From positions 620,001 through 684,000 of the forward strand of contig JAIWNF010000018.1 in the NCBI GenBank assembly GCA_025093555.1: a DNA stretch of 64,000 nucleotides, written 5' to 3'. A program made the translations under genes and the position numbers. The notes beneath the pieces are model-generated. The model worked only from the letters and a program-made list of their open reading frames with translations, had not been told where the DNA came from and did not search any database. Positions 1-9,798 of the stretch are shown here, in pieces. This DNA is from Circinella umbellata (taxonomy: Eukaryota > Mucoromycota > Mucoromycetes > Mucorales > Lichtheimiaceae). The stretch's first letter is position 1, and every line of letters starts with the position of its first letter.

Positions 1-1402
1 GATAATCAGTTGCTCTCATGTATGATATGTGCCCCTCGAGAATAACTCTTTTATAGCTGACTTTATTCTTTTTAAGCTTTAAATAAGTCGTGTACGTATA
101 CTTCTTTTTTTTTCTCTTTCCTTTCTCTTTGTTGAAAAATAACAAAAGAGCGAAATGCTTGCTGCATACGTGACCTCTCTGCCGAAATTTTCAGCAAGCT
201 CTGTGGTGGTGAGCGTTTTGCACTTATCCTTTTGTTTTGAAGTAAACACAAACCGAAAGCTCTATTGTACTTGTATTGTTGCTTTGTACATAACAGAGTA
301 TTTGGGAAGATATCTCGACCCCCTTTTATAATGATGGTACTTTTTTTAAAAAAATAAAAAAAAAAATTCTACGTATAGTGTTTCATTCTGTTCATTTTAT
401 TTTATTGTATCCACGTTGTTGACTTGTAATATTATCGATAGTGGAAGTTTTTTGTTCGACAAAAAGCGCGTAATCATTATCATTTATAGTCCAAAAATAA
501 AATATTTTGTGAACTTTGGTGTCAACTGATAGAAAATGTGTTTTATGGGATAAGCAAAGCAAAAGTGTCTTTTGGAATCATTTTGTGGTCGTGTATTTTT
601 TTAAGGCGAATACTTGGTATTAATGATGAAAAAACATTACTAATTATTGGATATTTTTAATAATATCAAGAAACATTAATAATTATTATAGTTCTTAAAT
701 ATTATTAAACATTATAGTAAATAGTATAAACAGGATCGAATTGATCAAATACTTTTAGCTTAGCTTCTTATCTTTACATTTTTTAAATAAAATACTTTTA
801 TATCCACTTTTTCGGTAATTAATCCAACTCATATTTCCAAGTGAAATTTCTCTTTTGTGGTTTGGCATAATATAAGTCCAAAAATAAGCCCCCACAATCA
901 ATCAAATTATTATTTTTCTTTATAAGAACTTAAGTCTTAGCCCCTTTCTTCCTTTTGAGTGATAATTAAAAATTATTTAACTCAACATCTTTTAAGTCTA
1001 ATATTTTGGTTATCCCAACCTAAATCGCAAACCATCATTAAAACCCCCCAACTCGTAACAATAAACATTATAAAATAGGCACGTAGCTTCTAGATATTCA
1101 ATTTTATAGCTCCTCTACGTACATGCTACTATAAATATAGATATAATATGACATGTAAATAAAATAATACAAGTACAGTCAGCTGACAACGTATAAATTA
1201 AAAAACCATTCAAATCTGATAATAATATATATCAATGAAGCAACTGCAATTTCAGAACAAAAGCAATATCAATCGAAAATAAAGAATAGTGCTAGGCTAT
1301 AGAAGACGGGGGATTTTAGACTAGTACTGTATTCACTTTAGAGAAGACGAAAAAAACATAATTCTTAAAAGTACGTACAGTAACATTCTATATGATACTG
1401 TC
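1..1402. other. AT-rich intergenic DNA, no gene seen
   Basis: I see no convincing coding region. The stretch is AT-rich with homopolymer runs, and all frames are broken by stops. It ends where the left terminus of the DIRS element begins. Confidence 0.6.
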
Positions 1403-1446
1403 CAGTAACGACGACATAGGAAGTCGTCTAAACATTACACGACAAA

Positions 1447-1564
1447 GGGGACCTTGGCTGTGGATCAATTCTTTCTTTATTTAAAATCGAAACATTATAC
1501 TACTGAGAATTAATTATGAAATAATAAAAGAAAATATTGTCTAAGTCTATAATCTCTATCTTCT
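1447..1564. repeat. DIRS left inverted terminal repeat
   Basis: About 118 bp that matches the reverse complement of 4461-4578 with no mismatch noticed by eye. The outer flank (about 1403-1446) is unique to this end and is copied in the internal complementary region. Confidence 0.9.
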
Positions 1565-1621
1565 TGAATGAGAAAGTAATAAATAAATAAAATAAATAAA
1601 ATAAAGCGGAGGGAGGGTGGG

Positions 1622-1720
1622 GACAGCCAAGGTCCCCTTTGTCGTGTAATGTTGTAGACGACTTCCTATGTCGTCGTTACTTGACATTACAGATCCTTGT
1701 CGGGGACCTTGGCTGTGAAT
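1622..1720. repeat. DIRS internal complementary region (ICR)
   Basis: Read on the minus strand, this segment joins the outer right-end sequence (ending near 4594) directly to the outer left-end sequence (starting near 1403), with only a few mismatches. It is the template proposed to restore the ends of DIRS elements when a circular intermediate is made. The recombinase ORF stop at 1677 lies inside it. Confidence 0.85.
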
Positions 1721-2714
1721 CCAGAGTACTTGAAGTAAAATTTTCTTGAGTTTGAACTGATATGCGATAAAATTGTTCAAACATTTTTCTTGATGACCAG
1801 TTCCCTTGGACTACCAGGTTTTCGACAGAAACACCTGATTGTGCGGCTAGTGTAGCACCTAAAGCTCTTGCTTTCGGAATGGGTGCACCTGGTGGACGAC
1901 CAACAAATTTCATAACTTGATTTATGTATTTACTAATCCGTTGACTAGATAGGCCTTGATCATGGTGATGGACATACCGTAAGAGCGGTACCAAAGATAC
2001 TTTAGTAAAAACCGGGTGTGGCACAGAAACAGAGGTGGAGGCAACGCGGAAACAATAAGTCTTGTAAGTATTGACGGGACAAACCAAAGGATCCTGGTGA
2101 GGATGTATAGTGACCGTTTTTGTAATACGCAAACCACTTCTTTTTTCTTTAGGAGCTACAATGACCAACGAAAGAATATCATCTTGTGAAATAGAGCATT
2201 GTGCAAGGTCAATGCGTTCCAGATCTGAGGGGCGTAGAAAACCGACCATTGCTAATAGCCATGCTAATTTTGCTGTTAATAGGTCGACCGTCATCTTGTT
2301 ATTGTCGCCTAATGAAAGAATATGACTTAAAGCTGGTTGTAAATCATAGTCAAAGGATTTTTGTGGAAGTATGGTGCCTTGACGTAAGCCTTTGTGAAAA
2401 TCTTGATAATGCTGATGGTTACGTATCTGGTTACTTTGTGCTGTTGTATAAAGTGCCAGTATTGATGATTGATAAGCAAGCACCGTACTTACTTTCCATT
2501 TTTTTGTTTCATACTGAGAAGCGAGAAAGCTGGTCAAATGAAAGACATTAGGCTCCATGAAATTTAAATCAGTAAATTCACACCAACGTTCATATACAGC
2601 TTGTCGTATTTTTGTTGATGGGTTAATATTTTTGGTCTTGTTGGTAATGGCTATAGCAGCACCAGATGCTGATTTCATTGTTTTGCACCGAGGTTCCATG
2701 CTAATAAGGTCCAT
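1677..2714 (-). CDS. DIRS tyrosine recombinase (YR) domain
   Basis: Site-specific recombinase that integrates the circular DNA product of reverse transcription. The open frame runs from 4169 to 1677, but residues upstream of about 2714 only shadow the RT ORF. The recombinase-like part is the last ~345 residues: an N-terminal core-binding region, then a catalytic domain with the first arginine in GFLRPSDLERI and a C-terminal GNWSSRKMFEQFYRI block carrying the candidate nucleophile Tyr. The box II arginine lies in PKARALGAT, where the usual H-x-x-R histidine appears to be proline. The start codon is uncertain; the ATG at 2714 is one in-frame choice. The RT ORF overlaps by only about 40 nt if this start is right. 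Confidence 0.75.
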   Translation of the reverse strand: MDLISMEPRCKTMKSASGAAIAITNKTKNINPSTKIRQAVYERWCEFTDLNFMEPNVFHLTSFLASQYETKKWKVSTVLAYQSSILALYTTAQSNQIRNHQHYQDFHKGLRQGTILPQKSFDYDLQPALSHILSLGDNNKMTVDLLTAKLAWLLAMVGFLRPSDLERIDLAQCSISQDDILSLVIVAPKEKRSGLRITKTVTIHPHQDPLVCPVNTYKTYCFRVASTSVSVPHPVFTKVSLVPLLRYVHHHDQGLSSQRISKYINQVMKFVGRPPGAPIPKARALGATLAAQSGVSVENLVVQGNWSSRKMFEQFYRISVQTQENFTSSTLDSQPRSPTRICNVK

Positions 2715-4177
2715 ATGGGATTCTTGTTCAACAGATCGGTCTCTTTTGTTGGGGTGTTGATTACTATTGGTGGTTGTAATGCGAGCTGAGTGGCGAGTGG
2801 GTACCAAGGTGCTGACGGCCAATTTGGTGTTATCAGTGTTGCAGGTAGTGGATGCTGAATCAAGCGCTGTAGACATCGGAGAATGAGATTCCAAGGTGGG
2901 GCTAGATATAAGCGACCCAGTGTCGTTTTCCAAGGCTTGCTGAAGGCATTGGTCCATAAGGCTTGGGGGTGATGTTGCCAACTCACAAAGTGTTTGGTCT
3001 GATGGTTGGCTGCCGAAGCAAAAAGGTCGATGTGGTGAGAGCCCCAAAGTTGGTCTAAAAGTTGATAAGTTGCTGGTGGTAATTTCCATTCGTTCTGTAT
3101 TATCATTGCTCGAGATGGTGAGTCTGCTGGGTTGTGTGCTGACGGGACATAAAGTGTTGTCAAAGTTAGATGGTGCTGGAAACAATAATTCCATATCTTC
3201 ATTGCTAATGTGTTGAGAATTGTTGACTTGGTTCCGCCAAAATGTCGAATATATGCCATGGCGCTGATATTGCCCATGCATAGTTGTATATGCGAGGTCT
3301 TGACTAGGGATGGCATTTGTAATGCTTTCCATACGGTCAGAAGTTCCAAGTAGTTGATGTGAAAACGGCGTTCTTGCGCTGTCCATTTGCCAGAGAGGCA
3401 TATATGGTCTTGCACTATTCCATAACCTTTGGTTGAAGCGTCCGTGAAAATTTGTGTCACTGGCTGATGCTGTAGTATGTGTGCACCATTCCATGTTTGT
3501 AATTGGGATATCCACCAGACGAGTTCTTGTTGCATTGGTGCTGTAATCGAGGCTGTTAGATGATTGCGAGTTCGATTGAGTTGTTTTAATAAATGACGGG
3601 TTCGAAATCTGGCCTGTTGGTTGCCCAGTTGAGTAGCAACGGCTGAGCCAATAAATTGTGCTAGTTTCGTCCATGATACAGTCTTCATGTGCAGCAGTTG
3701 GTAAGCAGTGCGTCGAAGTGTTCGAATCTTTTTGCCAGGAATTGATATCGTCATTGCTTTGGTGTTGATGCACATGCCCAAATGGTTGATATCTTGAGTT
3801 GGAATTAGTTGTGACTTCTTGTCGTTCAGAAGCCAGCCGAGTTCTTGCAATTTTTGAGCTATCAGTGTAGTATGTTGCTGTGCTTGATGTGCTGATTTTG
3901 CCATGATCAGCAGGTCGTCCATATAAGCGGTCAATCGAATGCCTTGTTGTCGAGCCCATTTTAGGACTGGTTTCAGTGTTTTGGTGAATATGATCGGTGA
4001 CAGGCTGAGACCAAATGGGAGAACTTTGTATTGGTATAATTTGTTGCGCCATTGAAACTGTAGAAGATGGCGATGTATTGGATGAATGGCAATGTGGTGA
4101 AAGGCATCTTTTAAATCGATTGATGTGAAATAATCTCCTGGTTGGATCATATTGGTTATCGTTGGCCAAGATTCCAT
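2675..4177 (-). CDS. DIRS reverse transcriptase / RNase H / Dam-like methyltransferase polyprotein
   Basis: About 500 codons. The RT part shows the palm motifs SIDLKDAFHH, LPFGLSLSP and the catalytic YMDDLL. It is followed by an RNase H-like domain (FTDASTKGYG, then a conserved YLELLTVWKAL block) and a C-terminal region with HIDLFAS and LAPPWNLI. The PPW motif matches the adenine-methyltransferase-like domain typical of DIRS elements. The true RT domain begins before the first ATG: the frame upstream continues with NLRPLNQYLPTIHFKM, the expected RT entry motif, and then meets a stop near 4260 where it overlaps the first ORF. So the N-terminus is probably lost or is reached by frameshifting. 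Confidence 0.85.
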   Translation of the reverse strand: MESWPTITNMIQPGDYFTSIDLKDAFHHIAIHPIHRHLLQFQWRNKLYQYKVLPFGLSLSPIIFTKTLKPVLKWARQQGIRLTAYMDDLLIMAKSAHQAQQHTTLIAQKLQELGWLLNDKKSQLIPTQDINHLGMCINTKAMTISIPGKKIRTLRRTAYQLLHMKTVSWTKLAQFIGSAVATQLGNQQARFRTRHLLKQLNRTRNHLTASITAPMQQELVWWISQLQTWNGAHILQHQPVTQIFTDASTKGYGIVQDHICLSGKWTAQERRFHINYLELLTVWKALQMPSLVKTSHIQLCMGNISAMAYIRHFGGTKSTILNTLAMKIWNYCFQHHLTLTTLYVPSAHNPADSPSRAMIIQNEWKLPPATYQLLDQLWGSHHIDLFASAANHQTKHFVSWQHHPQALWTNAFSKPWKTTLGRLYLAPPWNLILRCLQRLIQHPLPATLITPNWPSAPWYPLATQLALQPPIVINTPTKETDLLNKNPIWTLLAWNLGAKQ

Positions 4178-4407
4178 TTTGAAGTGAATGGTCGGGAGAT
4201 ATTGATTGAGTGGTCGAAGATTGAGAACTGAATAAATGGATATTGAACCAACATTTGTTCAGTTGGTGTAAAATCAGCCCCAGGATTGCGAACCGTAACG
4301 TTAGGATCCTGGTGAAGAGTGGCTGTAGTAGTCAATTGTTGTTCGACTGCATGCAATCGTTGAAGTAGGGCATGAGCCCATTCGGGGGTGGCATCATCAT
4401 TGTTCAT
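4156..4407 (-). pseudogene. DIRS first ORF (gag-like), truncated
   Basis: An 83-codon ORF just inside the right repeat, starting with ATG and encoding a short, charged protein with a helical stretch (WAHALLQRLHAVEQQL). Its last ~40 codons overlap the RT entry region in another frame. DIRS gag ORFs are usually several hundred codons, so this is best read as the amino end of gag fused by deletion onto the RT region. Confidence 0.6.
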
Positions 4408-4460
4408 AAGAAGCTACGGCGGTGAGAAGTCCAGGAGCGTAGTAAAATGTTCGAATGAAA

Positions 4461-4578
4461 AGAAGATAGAGATTATAGACTTAGACAATATTTTCTTTTA
4501 TTATTTCATAATTAATTCTCAGTAGTATAATGTTTCGATTTTAAATAAAGAAAGAATTGATCCACAGCCAAGGTCCCC
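4461..4578. repeat. DIRS right inverted terminal repeat
   Basis: Inverted copy of 1447-1564. The outer extension (to about 4594) carries the sequence ACAAGGATGTGTAAT, repeated in the ICR with one difference. Confidence 0.9.
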
Positions 4579-4594
4579 GACAAGGATGTGTAAT

Positions 4595-5487
4595 AGGTAC
4601 AACGCGTCGATATCCATAAATCATAGTCTATATATTTGCTATAGAGTATGGTATTGATCTTATAAAAAGCTCTGTTAATGTATGAATACGTATACAAAAG
4701 TCTTTTTTTTTATAATTTTATCACAAACTTTTTTTTTTACAAAAAGATGCGTAACACGTCTGATTAAAATAATATCAAAAATAGAAATAAAATTAAAAAT
4801 TGCTTTACAGAAAGCATGCGTATATTTTTGCTGTCAGAACCAAAAAAAAAAGAGTCCTGTACCTACGTAGTCAAAATTAAAATTGACTTCTAAGCATAAT
4901 GTCCCACCACTGCTCTTTTCTTTCCATAATACAAGTTGATATTATTATACGGTACATGTTTGCATTTTTTCAAAAAGAAGATTGTTATAGCTATTACGTA
5001 ATATTATTATTTTAAACCTTTGACACAATATAAAAAAATTGAAGTGGTAACGATGAAAGTAGTATATGGCAAGAAATACAATGTGGAATGGATAGCAGTT
5101 ATCACATTTGTTTTGATGTGTTTATGTAAAAATAAGCCGTCTACATATTAGTCGTCCTTTGTGGTTATTATCAGAAACCAAAAAAAAGGATATACGTATG
5201 CAGCGAAATATTTAATTTTTTTCTTTATACGTACTTGCGGATAACCAAGGAATGGTATTTCCGGTAGAGATCACACAGATAATATGACAAGGGGCGGTGG
5301 ATTAATGGCTTTTATGCAATATTTACAGGGACATCATCGACCCCCCTTAAACCTGGGCGTTATAATTGTAACCTTTATTGATTGATGCATAAATAGCGCA
5401 CAGGCTTTGTTTTCCACTCTATTTAATACATCTCGTTGTTTTTTTTTCTCTCTTACGCTATTTTTTTCTTTCTTCTTCATAATTATA
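4595..5487. other. Intergenic, upstream region of methyltransferase gene
   Basis: AT-rich sequence with long T runs. No coding region is supported. It probably includes the promoter and leader of the downstream plus-strand gene; a pyrimidine-rich tract lies at 5436-5480 just before its ATG. Confidence 0.5.
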
Positions 5488-7652
5488 ATGTTTAGAAGCA
5501 TACATTCATCCAGTCGTACGAAAACGTGGGTTTTTCGCGCATTAATTCTTATTGTTTTGCTCAGATTAGGTTTCTTTACATTCTCGAATACTGTGACAAC
5601 TCAGGTTTGTGTATATTATTTGTTGTTATAATGTAGAGTTATAATATAGTCTTACGCAAGATTACAGAGAAAAGGTAATTGTGGATGTATATTTACATGT
5701 ATAATTTTTTATGTAGAAAAATGCTGAATTAGTAAAAGCTGTTTCTTCTACTTCTTCGCCTCCTCATCCTCCTCCATCACTATCCCCACCCCCACTACCG
5801 CCATTACCTCCGCCACCAATTCCTACTGAAGCTCGCCTTGAGAACGTATTAGTTCAAAATAATCAACCACTTCGTCAGCCAAATACATACATGCCAGGTC
5901 AGTAATTAAGAAAGGGGGTGAAGAATGATAAACAGAGAGATAAAAAAATGAGTATTTTATTTTGATCACTCTGAGTTGGGTAAGGCTTATGTACTTTGAC
6001 ATTATTTATAAACAATAATCATAGTACAACATGACTCGGGATCCAGGAATCTCGATTTAATTGCACCAACTGCCGATCAGATTGCACTGCGTTTGAAGAA
6101 TAAAAAGCTTGAATACGGAACAGGGCTCGTATGGGAAATTGGTGTGGTAAATATCATGTCTATTTATATTCTTGCCAGTATTTTCTTTTATGCCAATACA
6201 CTTTATTATGATGAAAAAAATCAACTTCATCTTCTTCCATCTCTCTTTGTTCTCTGTACATATAAGTGTTGGTAACAATTGAATATAGATTAACACCAGG
6301 CCTGATACGTTAGTGGCTTCTGAAAAGCACTATAGTGGCCTCAATGGACATTATATGCGCGAATATCGTATTTATTCTTTGATGAAATGGATTTTACGAG
6401 TACATCGTCGTGATCCTAACCGTAAAACTCCACTTACGATGATTGACGCGGGTATGCATTAAGTAATAATACGATTTTATAACCCACTTCCGTGGTGGTT
6501 ATTTATAATATGCTTCAATAATGTGATGTTTATTTAATCAACACGTATATTTATATAGGTTCCAATCATGGTTTGTTTTCATTGGTGGCAGCTGCTAGTG
6601 GTGCTCGCGTTGTTGCATTTGAACCTCAGCCTAATTTACGAAGTATGTGGTTGCTTTCTTATTATAACTGTTATCCGTTGATGACATAATACTTAAATTT
6701 CATTGAATATCATACATAAACAGGTTCCATTGGATTGAATGCAAGACTTAACAACGTAGCTAATCGCATTCGAGTACTTCCCTTTGCTATTTTAAACAAG
6801 TATCGCAAACTCTCCATGAGTCAATATGAGACAGGAGATGGGGGCATTGGTCAATTGGATTTTGCCAGCAAGGACACTATTACAAACACCCAAACTGTTC
6901 GCTTGGATGATATTCCCTCGCTTGATTCGTTATTTTATGATGATAATAACCACAAAACATTAATTAATAATCCCAACGAAATCAGTGCTAATTATGCTAA
7001 CAGTCTTGAAGCATGCAATGCTGGCACACAAACAATGATCGATGAATCTCTAACCCTACGTCAGCCTATCCATTTTCTCAAAATTGATGTTGAAGGTTTT
7101 GAACTTCGTGCTTTGGAATCCGCTTCCAAACTTTTCGAATTGGGCCTTATTGAAAATTTAATCATGGAATTCGGCCCTCCGAACAGATGGGAACGCACGG
7201 TTGATACTAGCGACATTACCAATGGACAAAAGCGCACTGTGACAACAATTCATGCTCGTTATTTAATGCATCGTGCTTTGAATGAATGGAAAATGGATAT
7301 TTACTTATTGCCTGCATTTGGTTGGGGCAAAACTGTGCAATGGATGTATAATCGTAATATCGATTATCGTGAAAATTCAACATTACCACTTGGTAATTTC
7401 TCAGAACCAACACCAAATCAGCGTAAGGTGGTTCATTATCTCAAATACTGGGACTTTGATGGTATGCCCATGGAAAATGATGAATTTGAATCGGAAATGA
7501 GAGGGAAGAAGCAGCTTGTTACTGAAGTTATTCCTTTACGTGAAAGTGAAGTGGATGACTATATGAGTGATTTAGAATCGATTGGTGAAATATATATTTG
7601 GTTTGCAAAGCGTGATAGTAACCAGAATGTTCTGAAGAAACTTGAATTGTAA
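5488..7652 (+). CDS. FkbM-family methyltransferase, single-pass type II membrane protein
   Basis: Predicted SAM-dependent methyltransferase of 531 aa, substrate unknown (the family methylates sugars and other O-groups). Exons: 5488-5604, 5717-5897, 6025-6146, 6289-6451, 6559-6642, 6724-7652; all phases close. The start at 5488 gives a basic N-tail, then a hydrophobic anchor (about residues 16-32), so the catalytic part should face the ER/Golgi lumen. A proline-rich stem (about residues 50-75) follows. Motif I is MIDAGSNHGLFSLVAAA with the acidic VAFEP; the FkbM signature FLKIDVEGFELRAL lies in the last exon. Several introns fall inside the SAM-binding region. No neighbour shares an obvious pathway. 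Confidence 0.82.
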
Positions 7653-9450
7653 ATTATTTGGCTTCATTTTTTACGTACTTTCATTTTTGCTATCAAATTT
7701 TACTATATATATATATATGTATATAAATTCTTCTTCCTCGCCTCCTCCTTCTATATTTTTAGCATTTTTCTTGTTTATCACTCTATTACGTATTATACAT
7801 ACTTTTTTTTAACAATTATCCGTTACATATGTAGTGCAAACATAATTAATAAATAGTTCAAATGTATTTACTCGCGTGTTCTTGTTTTTAATACTGTGAA
7901 TTGATCAGAATTCTTTTTTTACATACGTATAAATGCTTCATTACTATTATTATCAAGTAAATGCACTATATTCGCTTTAATACTTTTACTTGTAGCATTT
8001 TCTACAAGTGCTGGCTTATGAACTTCAACTGAATTCCAATTCTCATTGTTAACCCTTTTACAGCCTAAAAGCTTCTATTATTTTTCAAACAGCAGAAACA
8101 GTATTGAGCTCTAAGAACTGAGTTCAATGTTCATCAAGTCTTACATATCGGTAAGTTACTCTTGTATAGCATCTGATACAGTAAAAAATATATGGAGGAG
8201 TAAGCAACATTATCAGTATGTAATTAATGTAACCTTTATTTATATCTTTACAACTGTATCTATGGTACAGGAGTTGAAATATGACACGGTCGAGGAATAT
8301 CAATTTTTAATTAGTAGATATGGTAACTGTAGCTTCATGAGACTATTCTAGTTATTTGAAATCGCAAAACAAAATGCTAGAGATTGAATTAGTAAGAATT
8401 CTGATCGTATTTTTGGATAGAACATCGGTGGTGATATCCACCTAAACAGATGCAGTGTTAAGGTTGTTGATTTGATTGAGCAGCGTATTTCACTGGCAAA
8501 AGTTATTATTGTAATAATTGCATTGACTTATATACATTGATAATAACTCTTAGTTTCGTAGGTTATTTTTCCTTATTATGCTACCGCGAATACAAAATAT
8601 AACAAATATGGATTTATTTCATTGTGAATGCCATTATAATAAATAACAAGATAGATCGAAAATAAAAAATTAAAATCATGACGTATCCGTTTCCTTTCTA
8701 AAACAGTAATATCTAAACTATAATAGTATACAAACACTATTCATTTTATCTTTATATTGTTAGATGAAATGGCGGTGAATGATTAAAACATGTATTGCTT
8801 CACCTACTTGATATGTAGTAGCATTGTAAATTCTGATAGTTTTGAGCTTCGTCGAATTAAGACCTAGTACTTGTATAAGGGCGTTGACAGCAGATATAAC
8901 TATAATGTGATTATTGCTCATCATTGTGAACCATATCATCAGCGAGTGTCCTTCCGACCTTTACAGCTTAGGTATATATGTAATGTGCGAGTCGATCGGC
9001 AACGAGGAAAAGATGGTCAATATCACTTGCAAAGGATAAATTCAGAATATTTTCTTTTAAGTATAACAGCAAGCGATAAACAATTCCGTTTGATTTTTTC
9101 GTCCATATTTCTGTATACTGAATTAAGAGTATACACTTCGTTCTACACCATCAGTTTTCTACATCTCCAAAGACGTCCTTTATCTTTGCCCCATTTCTTG
9201 TGGATTCCATCACCAAAAAGATAATCTCGAGTTGAAGTGAGAAGATAATTAATTACCAGCTCGGTGGTATGTATTTTGGTTTGACTCACTTAATGGTTTT
9301 GTCATAGGCAATGTCACGTAATTATGTGAGAATCCCAAGTTGACTTGACTTTAAAAGTCGCATTTATATTTGTTTGAAAAACAGGTTTTCCCCCCACTCG
9401 AGCTGCATAATTTGTTTTAAACATTTTCCCCTTCTTTTACTCAGAAGATC
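7653..9450. other. Intergenic, no supported gene
   Basis: About 1.8 kb of AT-rich DNA. A few open frames of 70-120 codons (for example 8127-8351 and 8871-9224 on the plus strand) lack recognisable domains and good start contexts, and I treat them as chance. The first ~200 nt should hold the 3' UTR of the methyltransferase. Confidence 0.5.
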
Positions 9451-9617
9451 ATGGAGAATCCATATGAACAAGAGCAAAATGATCTTCTAATGCGAATTGT
9501 TCAAAATGTAGTATGTCATTGTTTTATTTTTGAAACAAAACAAGAAAAAAAAACAAAGTAAAAGCATAGTCGTGTTTTCACTTTTAGACAGGATTAAGTG
9601 ATGAGAGAATAAGCTAA
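9451..9617 (+). CDS. Possible 28-codon spliced microprotein or leader exons
   Basis: An ATG at 9451 opens 19 codons (starting MENPYEQEQNDLL) up to a GT donor at 9508. A TTTTAG acceptor at 9586-9587 continues in frame for nine codons (TGLSDERIS) to TAA at 9615-9617. The phase closes and the peptide is hydrophilic and protein-like. It sits about 180 nt upstream of the F-box gene, so it could be an independent microprotein, upstream exons/uORF of that gene, or chance. I do not recognise it. Confidence 0.25.
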
Positions 9618-9798
9618 TTTTCAAGATATGCTAATTTTTTATTGTTACACTGATTGGGGCTGAAGCCAATAAATTTTTCTTTTTTTGCTAAATAAAATTT
9701 GGACACAGCAAGATAAGCTTTTCTTTCTTCCACAAATCGTTTTTATTTTGAAAAAAATCTTACCACAACGGCTACGTATCTGTATTTTCAAATCAACA

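Larger units (their letters stand above)
1403..4594 (-). mobile_element. DIRS-type tyrosine-recombinase retrotransposon, short (internally deleted) copy
   Basis: The element has the diagnostic DIRS architecture. About 118 bp at 1447-1564 is repeated in inverted orientation at 4461-4578, each arm has a unique outer extension, and an internal complementary region at about 1622-1720 is complementary to both outer extensions placed side by side. Inside, on the minus strand, are a short first ORF, a reverse transcriptase/RNase H/methyltransferase-like ORF and a tyrosine recombinase ORF. DIRS elements integrate by recombinase and leave no target-site duplication, and none is visible. At about 3.2 kb it is well below the 5-6 kb usual for the group. 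The gag-like ORF is only 83 codons and the start of the RT domain runs into it in another frame, so I infer an internal deletion between gag and RT. Confidence 0.88.

Noticed and set aside
8127..9224. Two plus-strand open frames of 74 and 117 codons between the methyltransferase and F-box genes
   Set aside because: No domain, no splice partner and poor composition; best explained as chance open frames.
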